From positions 1,174,663 to 1,238,662 of the forward strand of contig OX419343.1 of NCBI GenBank assembly GCA_948470475.1: 64,000 nt of DNA. The letters run 5' to 3'. Positions 1-12,003 of this stretch are shown piece after piece; positions within the stretch are counted from its first letter, which is position 1; each line of letters begins with the position of its first letter. Source of the stretch: Galaxea fascicularis. Taxonomy: Eukaryota; Cnidaria; Anthozoa; Scleractinia; Euphylliidae. The position numbers and the translations under genes were made by a program. The notes under the pieces are model-generated. The model was given only the letters and a program-made list of their open reading frames with translations, did no database searches and was not told the DNA's origin.

Positions 1-496
1 ACCTGATAAAGTTGGCGCAATCTTTTTAAATGGCAATCCAAGCCCAAAGAGGATTATTTATAGGTTTATTAAAGAAATTGGTCGTAAAACAAAATTTAAA
101 CATAACTGAGCAATTATTTTGGGTTTTCTTTGCTTCCAATATCTTTTCCAGCTTAACAAAGAGATACTAAAGAGATATAGTTCCAAGAAGATTCCTTATT
201 CCAACAAATTTTCGCGAAATACCTTTATTCATAGTTCTTCGTTTGGTCATTAGATTCAAAGACGACAATATAATAGTTTAATTGAAGAAGCAAACTACCC
301 AGAAACGCGCAATTACACTTTAGCTCATCGTTAAAAGCGTAAACGTCCTTCCGAGTCAAATGAAATCGACTGAACCTGAAGGGAATAATTCGCGTTGTGA
401 TTTTACACATAAACTACATAAAGGCCCACGCATGACAACAAACAAGTGACAAAAGAATAAAAAATTAAAAATTATAATAATGGTAATGTAACCACC

Positions 497-745
497 GACC
501 GGCTGGCTCAGTTGGTAAAGCGCCGGACCACCGTGCGATAGGTCGCCAGTTCAGCCAACACGCAGGATCTTAAAATAACGGAGGAGAAAGTGCTTCCTTT
601 GTAATGACATCTGCAAATGGCTAGACTTTCTAGTCTTCTCGGATAAACCGTTGGATCCGTCTCACAACGAACCGTGGCTGTGACCACCTCTAGTGCTGCT
701 AGCCTTCTCGAAGGTATTAGCTCCTCTAAGCTACTCTGCCATTCG
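497..745 (+). repeat. tRNA-derived SINE-like repeat
   Basis: The left part holds a tRNA-like A box (TGGCTCAGTTGG) followed about 35 bases on by a degenerate B box (GGTCGCCAGTTCAGCC). A non-tRNA body follows that I recognise as a common anthozoan repeat (it contains CAGGATCTTAAAATAAC). It sits in the intron left of the ERG S1-S3 exon. The rest of 1-852 shows nothing else. The 3' end of the repeat is approximate. A functional tRNA is unlikely, because no full cloverleaf can be drawn. Confidence 0.6.
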
Positions 746-852
746 AGACGGATAAAATAAAGTTTATGCATGTATGTGTCAGGATAAACTCCCCGATACG
801 TTCCACGGAGAGAAAGAATTTTACTATTTCAAAATTAATACTTATCACCCAC

Positions 853-3800
853 CTGGTTTGTATTTCCGATCATAATTAGCAGCTCAAATGGAATGGCTGC
901 TACCAAGTCAATAACAAACCATGTCTTAAAATAGTGCACAGCAATGCGGCAAGGATGACTCACAACTTCATCATTCGCATCCACGAATGTCGTCCGGAAG
1001 TTAATGAATATGTCGACAATAAACATAACATCAACAATATAATCCACGATGACAAGCGGATCGGAATACACGCTAACGGAACCTGTGTTCCCGCGTGTTT
1101 CGGGGTCCCGGTTAAGCTCCTCGCGTTGCTTGTCACGTGTCAGGATGAAGGAAGCCACGTATGGTGTCACAATGGCAGTGTAGATGACAAGAAACAAGAT
1201 TAGCCAGTCCCAGAATGCCTTGAAGGGCGAGTAGTGGAGGATGGTCCACGGGTGGATTTTGGGAGCCTGGAGCTTGTATTCGGGAAGAACGTCAGCACCA
1301 AGGGACATGACCTGGAAACATAAAAAAACCAAGGTAGAAAAGGACTATTTGTTAGTCCCTTTCTAAACGAAACGGAAGTCAAATGAAATACCAAACAAGT
1401 CTTACCTGAGCTACTTTCTCCGTCTTTCTTGGATGTACCAGTTGCTGCATGTTCATACCAGGTGATTGGAGAAGCGCTGATCCTCTGAAGTCCATACTAG
1501 TGGTGTCTAGCAACGGTTTATTCCTAGAAGTCCATAAAGAAGACTCTGATACAGCCGCAGTTAAACGACCTTTCAACTGTGGGATATACAGCATGTTGCC
1601 AGGTTTAGTAGGCGGAGTAAAAGGTGCCACCGGTTTGACAAGCGACTCCGATTCATCGGCACGGTTTGATGACAACTTGGACACATCTGTTAAGGAAGAC
1701 GGCTTCATAGGCATCGATTTCAGCTGCTCGTCTGGGGAGGATAGAGATAATGGGCGCCCCTCTGTGGTGGGGGATAAAAATGGAGGGGACGGAACAGGGG
1801 TTGGGGGGAGAACATTCATGACCGGCACAAAGGAAGGGGAATCCAAGTCGCTGTTTCCGCTTGAAACGTGAGAGAGGTGTGTATCAGGATCCCGACTGCT
1901 TTTCCCGCTTTCCAAGTCGTCATCTGCGCCCGCTGTGTCCAACTCTGTCTTCCGTTTTCGTTTAATAGCTGCGGGGATCCTGTTCACTTGCAAAGGAAAC
2001 TGGAAACACGAACCTGCAAAACAATACGAAAAAAGACATTGGTTCTTGATAGCTGATACAGAGCGTGTAAAGGGGGAAAAGAGGAGATAAAGGAGATATG
2101 TCAAACATTCTAAATACACGTCACACGACACACGGGAAATAAGACTCGGTGCCCGGTAAGGGTGTTGAGATTTCGTATTTCGATTGCGTTTACGTTGATT
2201 CGTTATTTTTTGCATGCGTGACACGGAGAGCGGATTTTGATCAATGTGATATTTGGTGTACGGGAAAACCACAGGGCCATTTCCCACAAAGGTGTACGGT
2301 ACACTACAGATGACATATACTGTCCGTAAATAGATGGTGAACAACTCAACCATTTTAACCAAACAACGTCAGTCAGAAATAACTGAGACAAGCATCCCTG
2401 GCAGCTGCATAACTTTTCTCAAAAGAAATCATCACACCACGAAATAAACAAAGAACAGCATACCCTGGTGTAAGACTTAACAAAAACTGCCCCGGCTCAA
2501 ACATTAATTTTAATAGAAATGTTTTCTACAAAAGAAATCATCACACCACGAAATAAACAAAGAACAACATACCCTGGTATGCGACTTTAAAAAAACTACC
2601 CTCGGCCATTACGTCGGTAAGGAAGCATCTTGATGCAAGTCGCCTTATAATACGCTTTTAATGCGGTAAATGGGCTCTTCTAACTGCAAAACTTCCAGAA
2701 TTAAAAGGATCAAGTTTACTTATGTTTTAAGAAAAAAAAATTTTTCTAAACGTTCAGTGGTTGCTTCCAAAGGCCTTTTAATCGGGCAGCTGACGGATAA
2801 AACTCGCTTTGGAGTCAGAAACAGCGTGAAAAACAAGAATCACCTGCTACGCGTTATAACTACGGAAGTACTGCTCAAAGCCTTTGGACCTGTGCAAGGT
2901 CCAACTTACACTAAAGAAAGACAAAAAAAAAAAATCAGTGTAAAAAAGATCCCAAAATTGACTTAATGAAGAGAGATGAACGAGTTGGATTCTGTCATAA
3001 GACAGAAAATGACATAGATATCACAAAGGTCACGTGACTTGTAATCCCATTTGTTATTACAATGCCTATCCTTGTTATCTCAGTTTAGAATCTTCGTTAT
3101 CTTACTTCCTTAAAACACTTGATTTTTGAAATACAAAGCAAACCGACCGAAAGGAGCCAAATTTGGTTACCTAATGGCGGAAGAAATTTCACCCTCAACG
3201 CAAAATCGACAACTTCTCTTTTCGAAGAGCACTAACAAAAAAAGGAAACTAAGAACCGCTCGGTATAGAGGAGTAATTATTCATCTTGAACACGAATCGA
3301 AAATGAACAACAGTTTTAGTATTGGAAGTAGATTTTCCTGTGTTTTTCAACCCTGTAGCCAAAATAACAGAAGTTACGAAAACATCATTGAATACAAGCA
3401 TTCCTGTATTAAACGTGATTCCATATCTATCACCACACGATTTACTCAAAATTGTAACAATTACACTTTGTCAAGGATAATCGCACAAAGAGAAATGGTT
3501 TCCAAAATTACGTTTAAGCCAAAGCAATCGCCGATGAAGCCTTGGATTAAACGAAACGAATGGCAAAAACAATACTCACGAAAAGAATAATTCAAAACAA
3601 GAAAGCAAATCCTTTTGAACGGGAAAATAATCCAATCGCCTTGAATTTATTGTCGCAAAATACAGGGGCGTGATGGCACTGTTGATTGAAACTATGATCT
3701 AGAATTAAGAATTGAACTTCGTTAGCACTTCACTTCACTTTAACGAAGGACAACACCAAATACCATTTGTGGTTATTAAATTTCATGAAGCCAACCCTAG

Positions 3801-6800
3801 CGACAGCCTTATGATTTAAAGGTAAAAAAAAAAAAACATTTACTGCCCTTCTCACCTCCCTTAAGACGTTAGTATAAAACCTTTGAACACGAACGCGTAG
3901 CTGAAGGCTCTCTTAGGACATCAACGTCACGGAGATGAATTGAAACACGAACCAAAACGGAAAATTTGTAACTAAAAGATCAAAGTTTCGGCGCTTAACT
4001 GAAGAGCTACTGGTCGATTGCTAACCTCAAAACATATGCAAATGATAAACCAACAGCTTGGTGACTTGGAGTGATGCAGCTGTACAATGACATTAACTCA
4101 TATTCTTTATGCAGCGCTAAGATGGGCCACTTACCGATGTAATTTGCATTTGAGAAAACAAAGAATTACTTCCATAAGGCGCAGTTCTATTGATTTAAAA
4201 ATTGGCTCCTATACTAGAGTTTCAAACGTATTAATTTCTTTCTTTTTTTTTCAGTTCTAATTTGTATATTTTATATCATTTTTAAATCGCATAAACAGAT
4301 CTTCTCACCAAACTAAATGGTGCTTAAGTAAATAAAGTGCAACACAGGCCATTTGAATACCAAACAAACGATAAAATCACAGCTCTTTCAAGGAAGAGAT
4401 GAGGGCAAGAATGCAAATAAAAAAATATACGAAAATTCACAAATCAAAGTTGCTATGTAGCCACTGAACTCAGAAAAAAAAATTATGAACCACTCGCGAG
4501 TATATGGTTGGGAAACCAAGCGCTCAAGTACGACAAAGATACGGCTGATCTAATGAAGGTTACCTATGAGGGCAACTATGTGGCATGTTAACATGGACTT
4601 TATATGTGCAATCAGCCTCACACCTTCAACTCATTGAAGACATTGAAGGCATATCCATTTTCCCGAATTAAACTCTAACGTCAAAATTAAAATTCTTATT
4701 TGTTGCTCCTAAACATTTCCTGGAGAAGAGGTGGGGAAATATTGCTAAAATATTAAGAAAATTTATCTTGGGTGACCCTGTCCTTTTTCACGATCTCACT
4801 CTGTCTTATAAAGCTTTGATATTATAAGGAGAAATTTGATGCTGATCACTCTTCAATTTTAAGGTTAAAAGGCGACAGCACTCAGAGTTGTGGGTAACAT
4901 GTCTGGAGAGCTGTTTGTCTCTACATGAATTCAGTGGTGTTTCATTGAAGGAATGAGTGTTTTCCTCATCCTTGGTGCTAATCACAGCAGGTTAGCTTTG
5001 CAAAGTTTTTTTAAGAAGTGGTTTCTTCTCATTATCAAGATAGAATCTTTGCCCAATAACTTCCTTTTCTACTGTGTCACAAACACCAATAAAGCTTCTT
5101 CTGCCTTTTACACAGGGAACAGGCCTGTAGGCAGGTTTTTTCATGGGAAGCTGCAATTTGTCCGTGGAAACGGATAAACAGAACACTGTATGTAGGCATG
5201 AGCCTCTAGGGGGATCTAGGGCATGCTCCCCCAGGAAACTTTGAAAAATTATGTTGTCTGAAACTACATTTCGTGTGTTTTGAGGGCAGTATGATATCGA
5301 AACAGACAGCTGAAAGCAGACCCAAAAACGTGAATATTTAATACCCAATTTTTTCAACTTCAAAATGTTTTTTTTTGCAAAGAAGTAGAATAATAATAAT
5401 AATAATAATGTTTGGAATAATGTCAGAATTTAAGAGAAACAAAATTAGGAACAAATTTGTATTATTCGGAATTAATTGTGACACATTCTCTTGTGTGACA
5501 TTATTCCCTAAAGTAAATCATGATCAACTGTAAACTGAGTGACACTAAGTTTACTCATAATTCAGTGAAGTACGATCGTCCAGGTGAGTGTAGTCCTGAG
5601 AAGGACTGTTTGTGGTGACATTGACTGACGTTTCAACAACCTGAGCAGAAGTCATCATCAGAGTCAAGTGATTTGTGTAACGTCAGTAGATGGTATATGC
5701 GTCTGACATTGCTTGCGTAACTGATGTAGTTGTTAGCAAGTCATTCGCTCTGTTGTCCAAGTGAACGTAAAATCATAAGGTTTACTGTTGATCATCACGA
5801 TCTTTTAGGAGCTCTAGCCTCCATGAAGCTTCTTAGCAAACACATCAACTACTTCTTCCAGATCAATGTCTGTTAGATAGTGGATGTCATAAGGGCCTGT
5901 GAGGAGAGCCTCTCTTGTGTCATGCTGCAGCTCTGTTGGTCAACTAAAAAACGGACCTCTGCAGCCTGTGGGGAGGGGGGGGAGTACAGGCACACCCATT
6001 GTAGCCCCCCCTCCCTATGGGCCTGGGGAAGATACAGTCTTTCAACATAGGCTTTACCATATTGTTATTGTTATTATTATAATGATAAAATTACACAGCT
6101 TAAGATGTTGAAGCTGGTGATACATTGGTGCCAAACAACAACAAGTTGCCAAAGGAAGCCAAGAAACATCCATACTTACTCATCTCATTTCTAGCTTTAC
6201 ATCTCTAGCACCCTCCTCAGTATTCTTGCCGACGCCAACAGTGCTGACTTATTATTACTACTATTGTTATTATTATTATAATTATCTGATAAAAGTGACA
6301 GCAGTCTCTAATTATCTGAAAATTTTTAAAACATTTAGCAACCAATACAAGATGAAACTCCAAGAATAATTAATAAACATCACAATGGACAACACAAAGA
6401 AAATATAAGATATGGCCAGTTACCTTTTGATACCACATCATCCTTATTTGGTGACCAAGTGACATCCTCATGGTTAACAATGTACATAACAGCAGTTCCT
6501 TGTTCATTTCTGACAGGAGCAATAAGCACAGAACACAAAAATGCAGTTCCTGACAGAAGTAAAAATGAACCAGTAAATTAAAACTAGAATGTTTAAAACT
6601 AACAGCCTTTGATATAAGGTAAACACTTCAACAACGAAAAATACAGATTCAGGCTTTTCTCCACTTTCACAAACCCTTTCTGACCAGGGTTTACAACCTT
6701 CTCATTTGCCAAAAAAAATTTAAGAATTACACTCACATTTAATAATAATAATAATAATAATAACATAATAATCAGACCAATTAGTTATATATAGCCCTAA

Positions 6801-7752
6801 TCCAAAACTCCCAATAGTGCTTCAAATTAACATAGATTCCATGTTGCCATGCATCTGTTCAGTAATAGATCACACTGATGATGTGAGTAAGAAATGGCAC
6901 ACAAGGCGATTATTATAGCCGAGTGTGTTACTGTTGTTCTTCCCACATTTTGACAACTTCTGTCATCTATTACTGAACAGATGCACGGCAACATGGAATC
7001 TATTTGTTTTTTATAATAAAGAACAAATTTGTGTCCCGTTTAGTGGCACTCAACTAAGACTACTCAGGTTTAAGACATTTTTTGCAAAGAAAGGTTTTTT
7101 TCTTCTTCTTGCTTTTGGAATTTGTTCTCCTAATCTAGTAAAATGCCCTCTAAATTTTCACAACTTTCACCATTTTAGAAAAACAGAGGGAAAAAGTTTC
7201 AAGTGATGATGTTATTTGTGTGTCTGTCCTCTATAAATAGATCATAAGTAAGAACCAATTAAAATGTATGCATAATGCAGCTTATTATATAAACATATTG
7301 TGTTTTGGGAATGAACAGAAAATAACATTTGGTAAATTTGGATCCCATAGCAGACTGAATGAACAGAGTATGATTTGCTAAGAGTAATGTACTTCTTTGG
7401 GAAACCCATTGTAGGGAAATTGTACGCATGTCATCAAGCTCGTGAGGTCGCACCAGAAGTCAGGTGATCAACTGCTCAGTCCAGACTGCACTGTTCTCGG
7501 GGTCACTTAAGCCAAGTGTATTATATCTGGTTTCAGAATAATGTTTTTTTCCTCTTCTTCTTAATTTCATTTTATAAAACCTTATTCCACTAATTCTCTT
7601 ACTAGATCAAAACAGGAACAAGAAGAAAAGTAAAAAATAATGCACACCATTTCAACCAACGATGGAATCGATAGATCTTAAGGATAACAATTATGTGTTG
7701 ATTATGGGTACCAATTTCTCTGTTCTTCGGCTCCAAAATTATACTAAAACAA

Positions 7753-7783
<31 letters not shown>

Positions 7784-10198
7784 CTGAGCAGGCTCAGTGA
7801 ACATTGTCAAATAGTCCCACTCACTTCATCTCAGAGAATACTATTCACTTCACCTTTGGCAAATAATAATTTGTTATATACAAAGCAAGCAAATTTAAAT
7901 ATTGTAGCTCCAGGTGGTGATATACAAATGCATACATCACTGGTGCCATAAAAAGGCTTAAAGGGTACTGCAAAATTCAATTAGGTGAAAGTTAGAAAAT
8001 GCAGTATTTATATTATGAAATCCCTGGAATAAATATTTTGCCAACAATTAGCCCCTTAAAAAATGGATCACTATAATGTCATCTCTCATAAATAGCAGGA
8101 CTTTTGACACTAAGATTATTGAACAGACCAGCTTCCACAATATTATTCCTGATGCCATCTTGCTTGGCTGCAGAGCAATTATGGCTAAAATTACAGTCAC
8201 CGTGTTAACCTCTCTAACTCAGCTGCATGATTATATGAAGAAGAAAATGTCTTTTTGAAGGCATTTGTCCTTAAATCATGTTTTTCAAATGCACATAGCA
8301 GTTTTGGACCATTTGATGGCTTTAAATGAATTTGTTAAATTAATTAACATTGCTGTTAATGTTATGAGCAACAAGAAAAAAATTTAAAACACCTATAACG
8401 AAACGTCGCATATATATCACATCTATGATGGTTCATTTTCAGTCAAAGACAGACAACTGACATTACCACAATACACAAAAATAATATTAATTTTGAAAGT
8501 CTGTTAACCATTAGTTAACCCTTTCAGGCCATAAGGTGATCAGGATCAAATTTCTCCCCACAGAAACAGTATACAATCATAAGAAAGGACAATAAAAATA
8601 ATGTAAGTGTTCACATCATACAGGATGACTGCAGTGTCTATTAATAATTTGTCTACCAACAATTGACATCTAGGAAAATGAAAAATATCATTGCTGGGTA
8701 TCTGCAGCTGGCGAACACTTATAACAAAAAGTCATCATGGCAACGACTTCTTTTCAAAACAAGTCTACCAAATGTGATACCACATTTACGAATAAATTTC
8801 ATGGGTCCTGGTATGTGAAGCTAATGCTCAAACCCTTACTTTTTGGAAATTACTTTTAAAGGGAATGAGACATTGAGACTTTTAACGCGTAATGGTCTGC
8901 CATTTCGTCCACCCCAACCACTGTTCACGCATGCGAACCGAAATTTTTAACGACAGAAACACAATTATAACTCTAAATAAAACATCTACGTGCAAGTGAA
9001 TATTTGACATTCGACGCCTGAAGGTATCGCAGCAACTATCCGCTTGTTATATTCAAGAGCGGTGGTCCCAAAGCATTACATTGATAAATTTCATAAATAA
9101 AACCATTTTGGCGAGTCAACATCTTAATTTTTATTGTTTCCTGTGTACGAACTGAACAACAAGAAAACATTGCAATTGAAAATTTATCAAGCGTGTCACG
9201 TTCTGAATTGTATTTGGAGAGAATAACACTTTTTGGTGACTTGCACAAAAGAAAGCTTACAAGTTCAGTTTCCAGTTTCGAAATCCAGCCAAAATTTTAC
9301 AGTCGTACAAAATAAGCGAAGCTTAAATGATCTACTGCAGCTGTTTTAAAGAAACAGTCCAATATTTACAGCGTTCGAGCATGTCTCAATTTATTACAAT
9401 ACAATTATGGTTATATGTACCGCCAAGCGAGAGGAACATTTCAAAAGAAAATTTGTCAATTCCCAGCTGGTGTTTTCATTTTACAGGCGATCATGTCCCA
9501 GCTTTGCCGACAAGTTATAAAATATTTAACGCATTCAACACTATCCAAACCAATGTTGCATTACCACTGCTTACTTTAAGCTCTTCCCATCCCTAATTAC
9601 GAGCCAAATAGGAAAACATATCATCGAAGGAAATTGCGGCACATCCAGCCCTCCTCCCTCGAGTACTTGGTATTTTTGTCTTTTGCTGCGAGTTTCTCTT
9701 GTCATTTACAACGTTGTCTGGCAAATTTAGGACATACATGTTTGTTAAACCACGAGGTTGTTTATTATGTTTTATGATCTTACCATCTTTCTTGTAATAA
9801 AGGATTTCCACGTGTTTTTCCTCTTCTCCTCTAAGTGCTTTTTTTACTTCACTCGCCGCGATTTCATTTGTGTTCTCACCACAAAGGAAGTCACAGCTGC
9901 AGTGCCTCTGAACCAGTTCTGCTCTACTGTAGCCTGTGAGCTCGCAAAACCCGTCGTTACAGTAAATAATAGGAAGATCAGAAACCTGAGCATTTCCCAG
10001 GACAAAATTTCGATCAGCTGCAAAAATTTAAAAATAAAAGCACAAGTCTTATTGGGGTTTAAAAGCGAGCTACGTCTACCAGTGGAATCGATTATTTCGC
10101 TGTTAAGCTGAAATTTACTTACGTGAGCCGTCAAATTTCTTTATAATCGTTTGAATAAAGATGTTTTGGGGAGCCACAAGGCCTCGCTTCACCGGCAT
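853..10198 (-). CDS. KCNH: ERG-type voltage-gated potassium channel (KCNH2/6/7-like), 5' part
   Basis: N-terminal part of an ERG potassium channel, a plasma-membrane tetramer carrying repolarising K+ current. Exons on the minus strand: 10198-10123 (starts [12 protein letters not shown], the ERG/ELK N-terminal cap), 10017 to 9784 or 9738 (PAS core with [14 protein letters not shown]), 6549-6425 (rest of PAS, with APVRNEQG), 2013-1406 (long acidic/serine-rich cytoplasmic linker ending KVAQ) and 1311-853 ([18 protein letters not shown], then S1, S2 and S3 with [11 protein letters not shown]). S4, pore and cyclic-nucleotide-binding domain must lie left of base 1. ATG at 10198 matches the universal family start. 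Phases join cleanly except at the exon 2/3 junction, where the donor at 9784 would shift the frame while the GTATGT donor after 9738 keeps it (see findings). [13 protein letters not shown] and the PAS match favour ERG over EAG or ELK. Confidence 0.93.
2420..2578. repeat. 50-bp direct duplication in an ERG intron
   Basis: Two copies of about 50 bp (2420-2469 and 2529-2578, spacing 109) share AAATCATCACACCACG and the following AT-rich stretch, with few differences. This is a simple recent duplication; no coding content. Confidence 0.7.
4768..4872 (-). repeat. Interspersed repeat family A, copy 1
   Basis: Reverse-oriented copy of a family defined by the core TGATCAGCATCAAATTTCTC followed by CTTRTAATATCAA. 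Related copies lie at 8518-8640, 29043-29245 and 33905-34036. No coding content. The ends are approximate. Confidence 0.65.
5389..5409. repeat. AAT microsatellite
   Basis: Seven trinucleotide units in a row. Similar runs at 6741-6763 and 7754-7780 in the next intron. Confidence 0.9.
5621..5667 (-). ncRNA. Hammerhead-ribozyme-like motif in a repeat
   Basis: Read on the minus strand: TTGACT, CTGATGA, T, a stem-loop of about 20 nt opening with GAC, then GAAA, CGTC, AGTCAA. The outer strands TTGACT and AGTCAA pair perfectly and flank the conserved CUGANGA and GAAA boxes with a GUC directly before the second strand, as in helix I of a hammerhead. Helix III is reduced to the self-complementary ACGU, which could form only between two molecules. 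One extra T follows CTGATGA, so activity is uncertain. Confidence 0.45.
6834..7001. repeat. Inverted repeat with 37-bp arms
   Basis: Arms 6834-6870 and 6965-7001 are reverse complements with one mismatch (both include CATCTGTTCAGTAATAGAT in one sense or the other), separated by 94 bp. Probably a small fold-back or MITE-type element. No target duplication was identified. Confidence 0.75.
8518..8640 (+). repeat. Interspersed repeat family A, copy 2
   Basis: Diverged forward copy: AACCCTTT, then GTGATCAGGATCAAATTTCT, then an A-rich body. It matches the copies at 4768, 29043 and 33905. Confidence 0.6.
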
Positions 10199-12003
10199 GA
10201 CGATTACAAAACCTCAGTTACAGAATTTCGGCCACCGAGAGTTCTTGAATGATGCCAAAGGACTTTCGCACATGTAAGAGGCCGTTCCAAATAGCGCGCC
10301 ATATGATTGGTTCGTGAGCAAATTTGTGTACTTTGATTGTAAACAGATTTGAACGCGAAAAAGCATTAAATGTTTTTTTTTGTCAACCCTGATGTTCCGG
10401 TGACGTTTAATATATTTTTCATTCCGTGTTCGATAACAACCGAATCGAGTGTTAAAATCGTCACATGAGAGTACATTAGCTAAAATACAACTTTACGGTA
10501 TTTTGTGGGCGGATTATGTTAATTGTACACGAGAGCTCAGTTATGTATACACTTATTGTTTTTCAACGTAAAATGTGTCTTCAAACAATTACACCTCTGG
10601 TCTGTTTCCTCGCACTATTTAATTACTTTACACATTCCTTGGCTTAAATATTAATAATGAAAATATCCACAGAAAACAAAACTTAGCGTACTTTAGGAAT
10701 TTCACTTCTTAGAGCTAGACAAGATCCCTATTCAAGATCGGCCCGTTTCCATCAGGTTTCGTGACTTTGAAAAAAATGTTTGTCCGAACCTCAAGATAAA
10801 CAAAATGACGTCAAGAGACAGTTTTTTTGCCTTAATCAGGAGAACTAAAATTTTATAACGAAATTTCCGGTTTTTTTCTCTCTTGTTTGTTATCATATAT
10901 TAAGCTACATCCCCAATAAATGCCAAAGAAACGGCTACCAGTTAATAGCCTCGCATAAACGATTCTTTGTGTGACATGCAATTTGTAATAGAGATGAGTT
11001 TAAGAGCCAGGATTATTTATTATTTATTACTTTGATCAATGGATCCCTTAGGATGTCCTCAAGAGGTGGTATATTTTAAAAGCTGTAAAGTTAGATTATG
11101 TTGTCCTCGCCGCCCGTTTTGTTTGGAGAAAGGGATAGTTCAGAATCTTTACTCAAGCGCAACTAAGATAAAGTTGCCATAAAATCATCGTAGACTTAAA
11201 TTGAATTTCTTACATCCGACTGACTAATGGTTATTTGCCGGAATAATAAAAACTTTTGTTTTCTAAATGTTTGCAGTAGTAGAACTAAAATTGCCCGTAG
11301 GGTTCGAGTAAGAGCAGCGAATCCAAGGTAGAAGATTTTCTCTTTCAGGCCCAGTCACGAGACACGGCCAAACATGTGTCTTCGATCCTTTTGTCCTGTT
11401 ATGCAACAGCCGTTTGTCGTCCTTTCGCAAGGTGCCAAAAAGGCTTGTAGACAGTATGGGGCCACACACAAGACAGCAATAAGTCAAGGGGGTTTGTCCA
11501 AGCGCCATTATGGCTCTTGGTGATTTCATATTGTGAACTTCGCGAAAATAGATTAAAATGAAGATGTTCATTTGCAGCAGCGGAAAAAAGCCTGAAAAAA
11601 ACAGGCTTACAAGCAGAGGAAGTCGGGATCGAATCTTTTTTCAGATTTTCCTTTCGAATCTGGTGACTAGCTTTAACGATCTTTCACATTTTAACAAATA
11701 GATTTCATGCACATGCCGTGTTCTTATTCAGCAATAAGCTACACTGACGTCAAAACGTGATAAATAAATTAAGTAAATACTAAAAAAAAAAGCTGATGAT
11801 GTCCTGACGTATTCATTCGTTCATTGATTCATTTATTTATTTATCTTTAGTAAATTAAAAGGCGACATCATACATGTTAGCAGGAGCCCATCACTAGTTA
11901 TGGGCTCCTGATGTTAGACCCAGGTGTATTCTCCTACGAAAAACGGCTGCGAAGGAGACTAGGGTTGAGGTTCGAGGTGACCTGGAACCTGCTTCTAATC
12001 AAC
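10199..12003. promoter_or_regulatory. Divergent intergenic region, ERG and WDR12 upstream sequence
   Basis: The ERG start (minus) and the WDR12 start (plus) face away from each other across 1.8 kb, so both core promoters should lie here. No TATA box is convincing. A 102-codon ATG frame on the minus strand (11263-11571) is not recognisable and is left uncalled. A hairpin at 11881-11910 (CAGGAGCCCAT and its reverse complement, 8-nt loop) recurs at 44446-44468. Confidence 0.45.

Larger units (their letters stand above)
2014..6424 (-). other. ERG intron (about 4.4 kb)
   Basis: AT-rich intron between the PAS exon and the linker exon. It holds the 50-bp duplication, an interspersed repeat copy at 4768-4872, an AAT microsatellite at 5389-5409 and a hammerhead-like repeat at 5621-5667. 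A 154-codon open stretch at 3126-3590 begins with TTG, resembles nothing I know and is not called. The splice donor at 6424 and the acceptor at 2014 give compatible phases. Confidence 0.8.
6550..9737 (-). other. ERG intron splitting the PAS domain (about 3.2 kb)
   Basis: Intron between the two PAS exons. It holds AAT microsatellites (6741-6763, 7754-7780), a 37-bp-arm inverted repeat (6834-7001) and an interspersed repeat copy (8518-8640). I see no coding exon in it. Confidence 0.75.

Noticed and set aside
508..771. 87-codon minus-strand frame
   Set aside because: It falls within the SINE-like repeat and has no recognisable product.
3126..3590. 154-codon open frame in an ERG intron
   Set aside because: Begins with TTG, has no recognisable domain, and lies in low-complexity AT-rich intron; probably chance.
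11263..11571. 102-codon minus-strand frame between ERG and WDR12
   Set aside because: Starts with ATG but resembles no family I know and shows no splice or promoter context.
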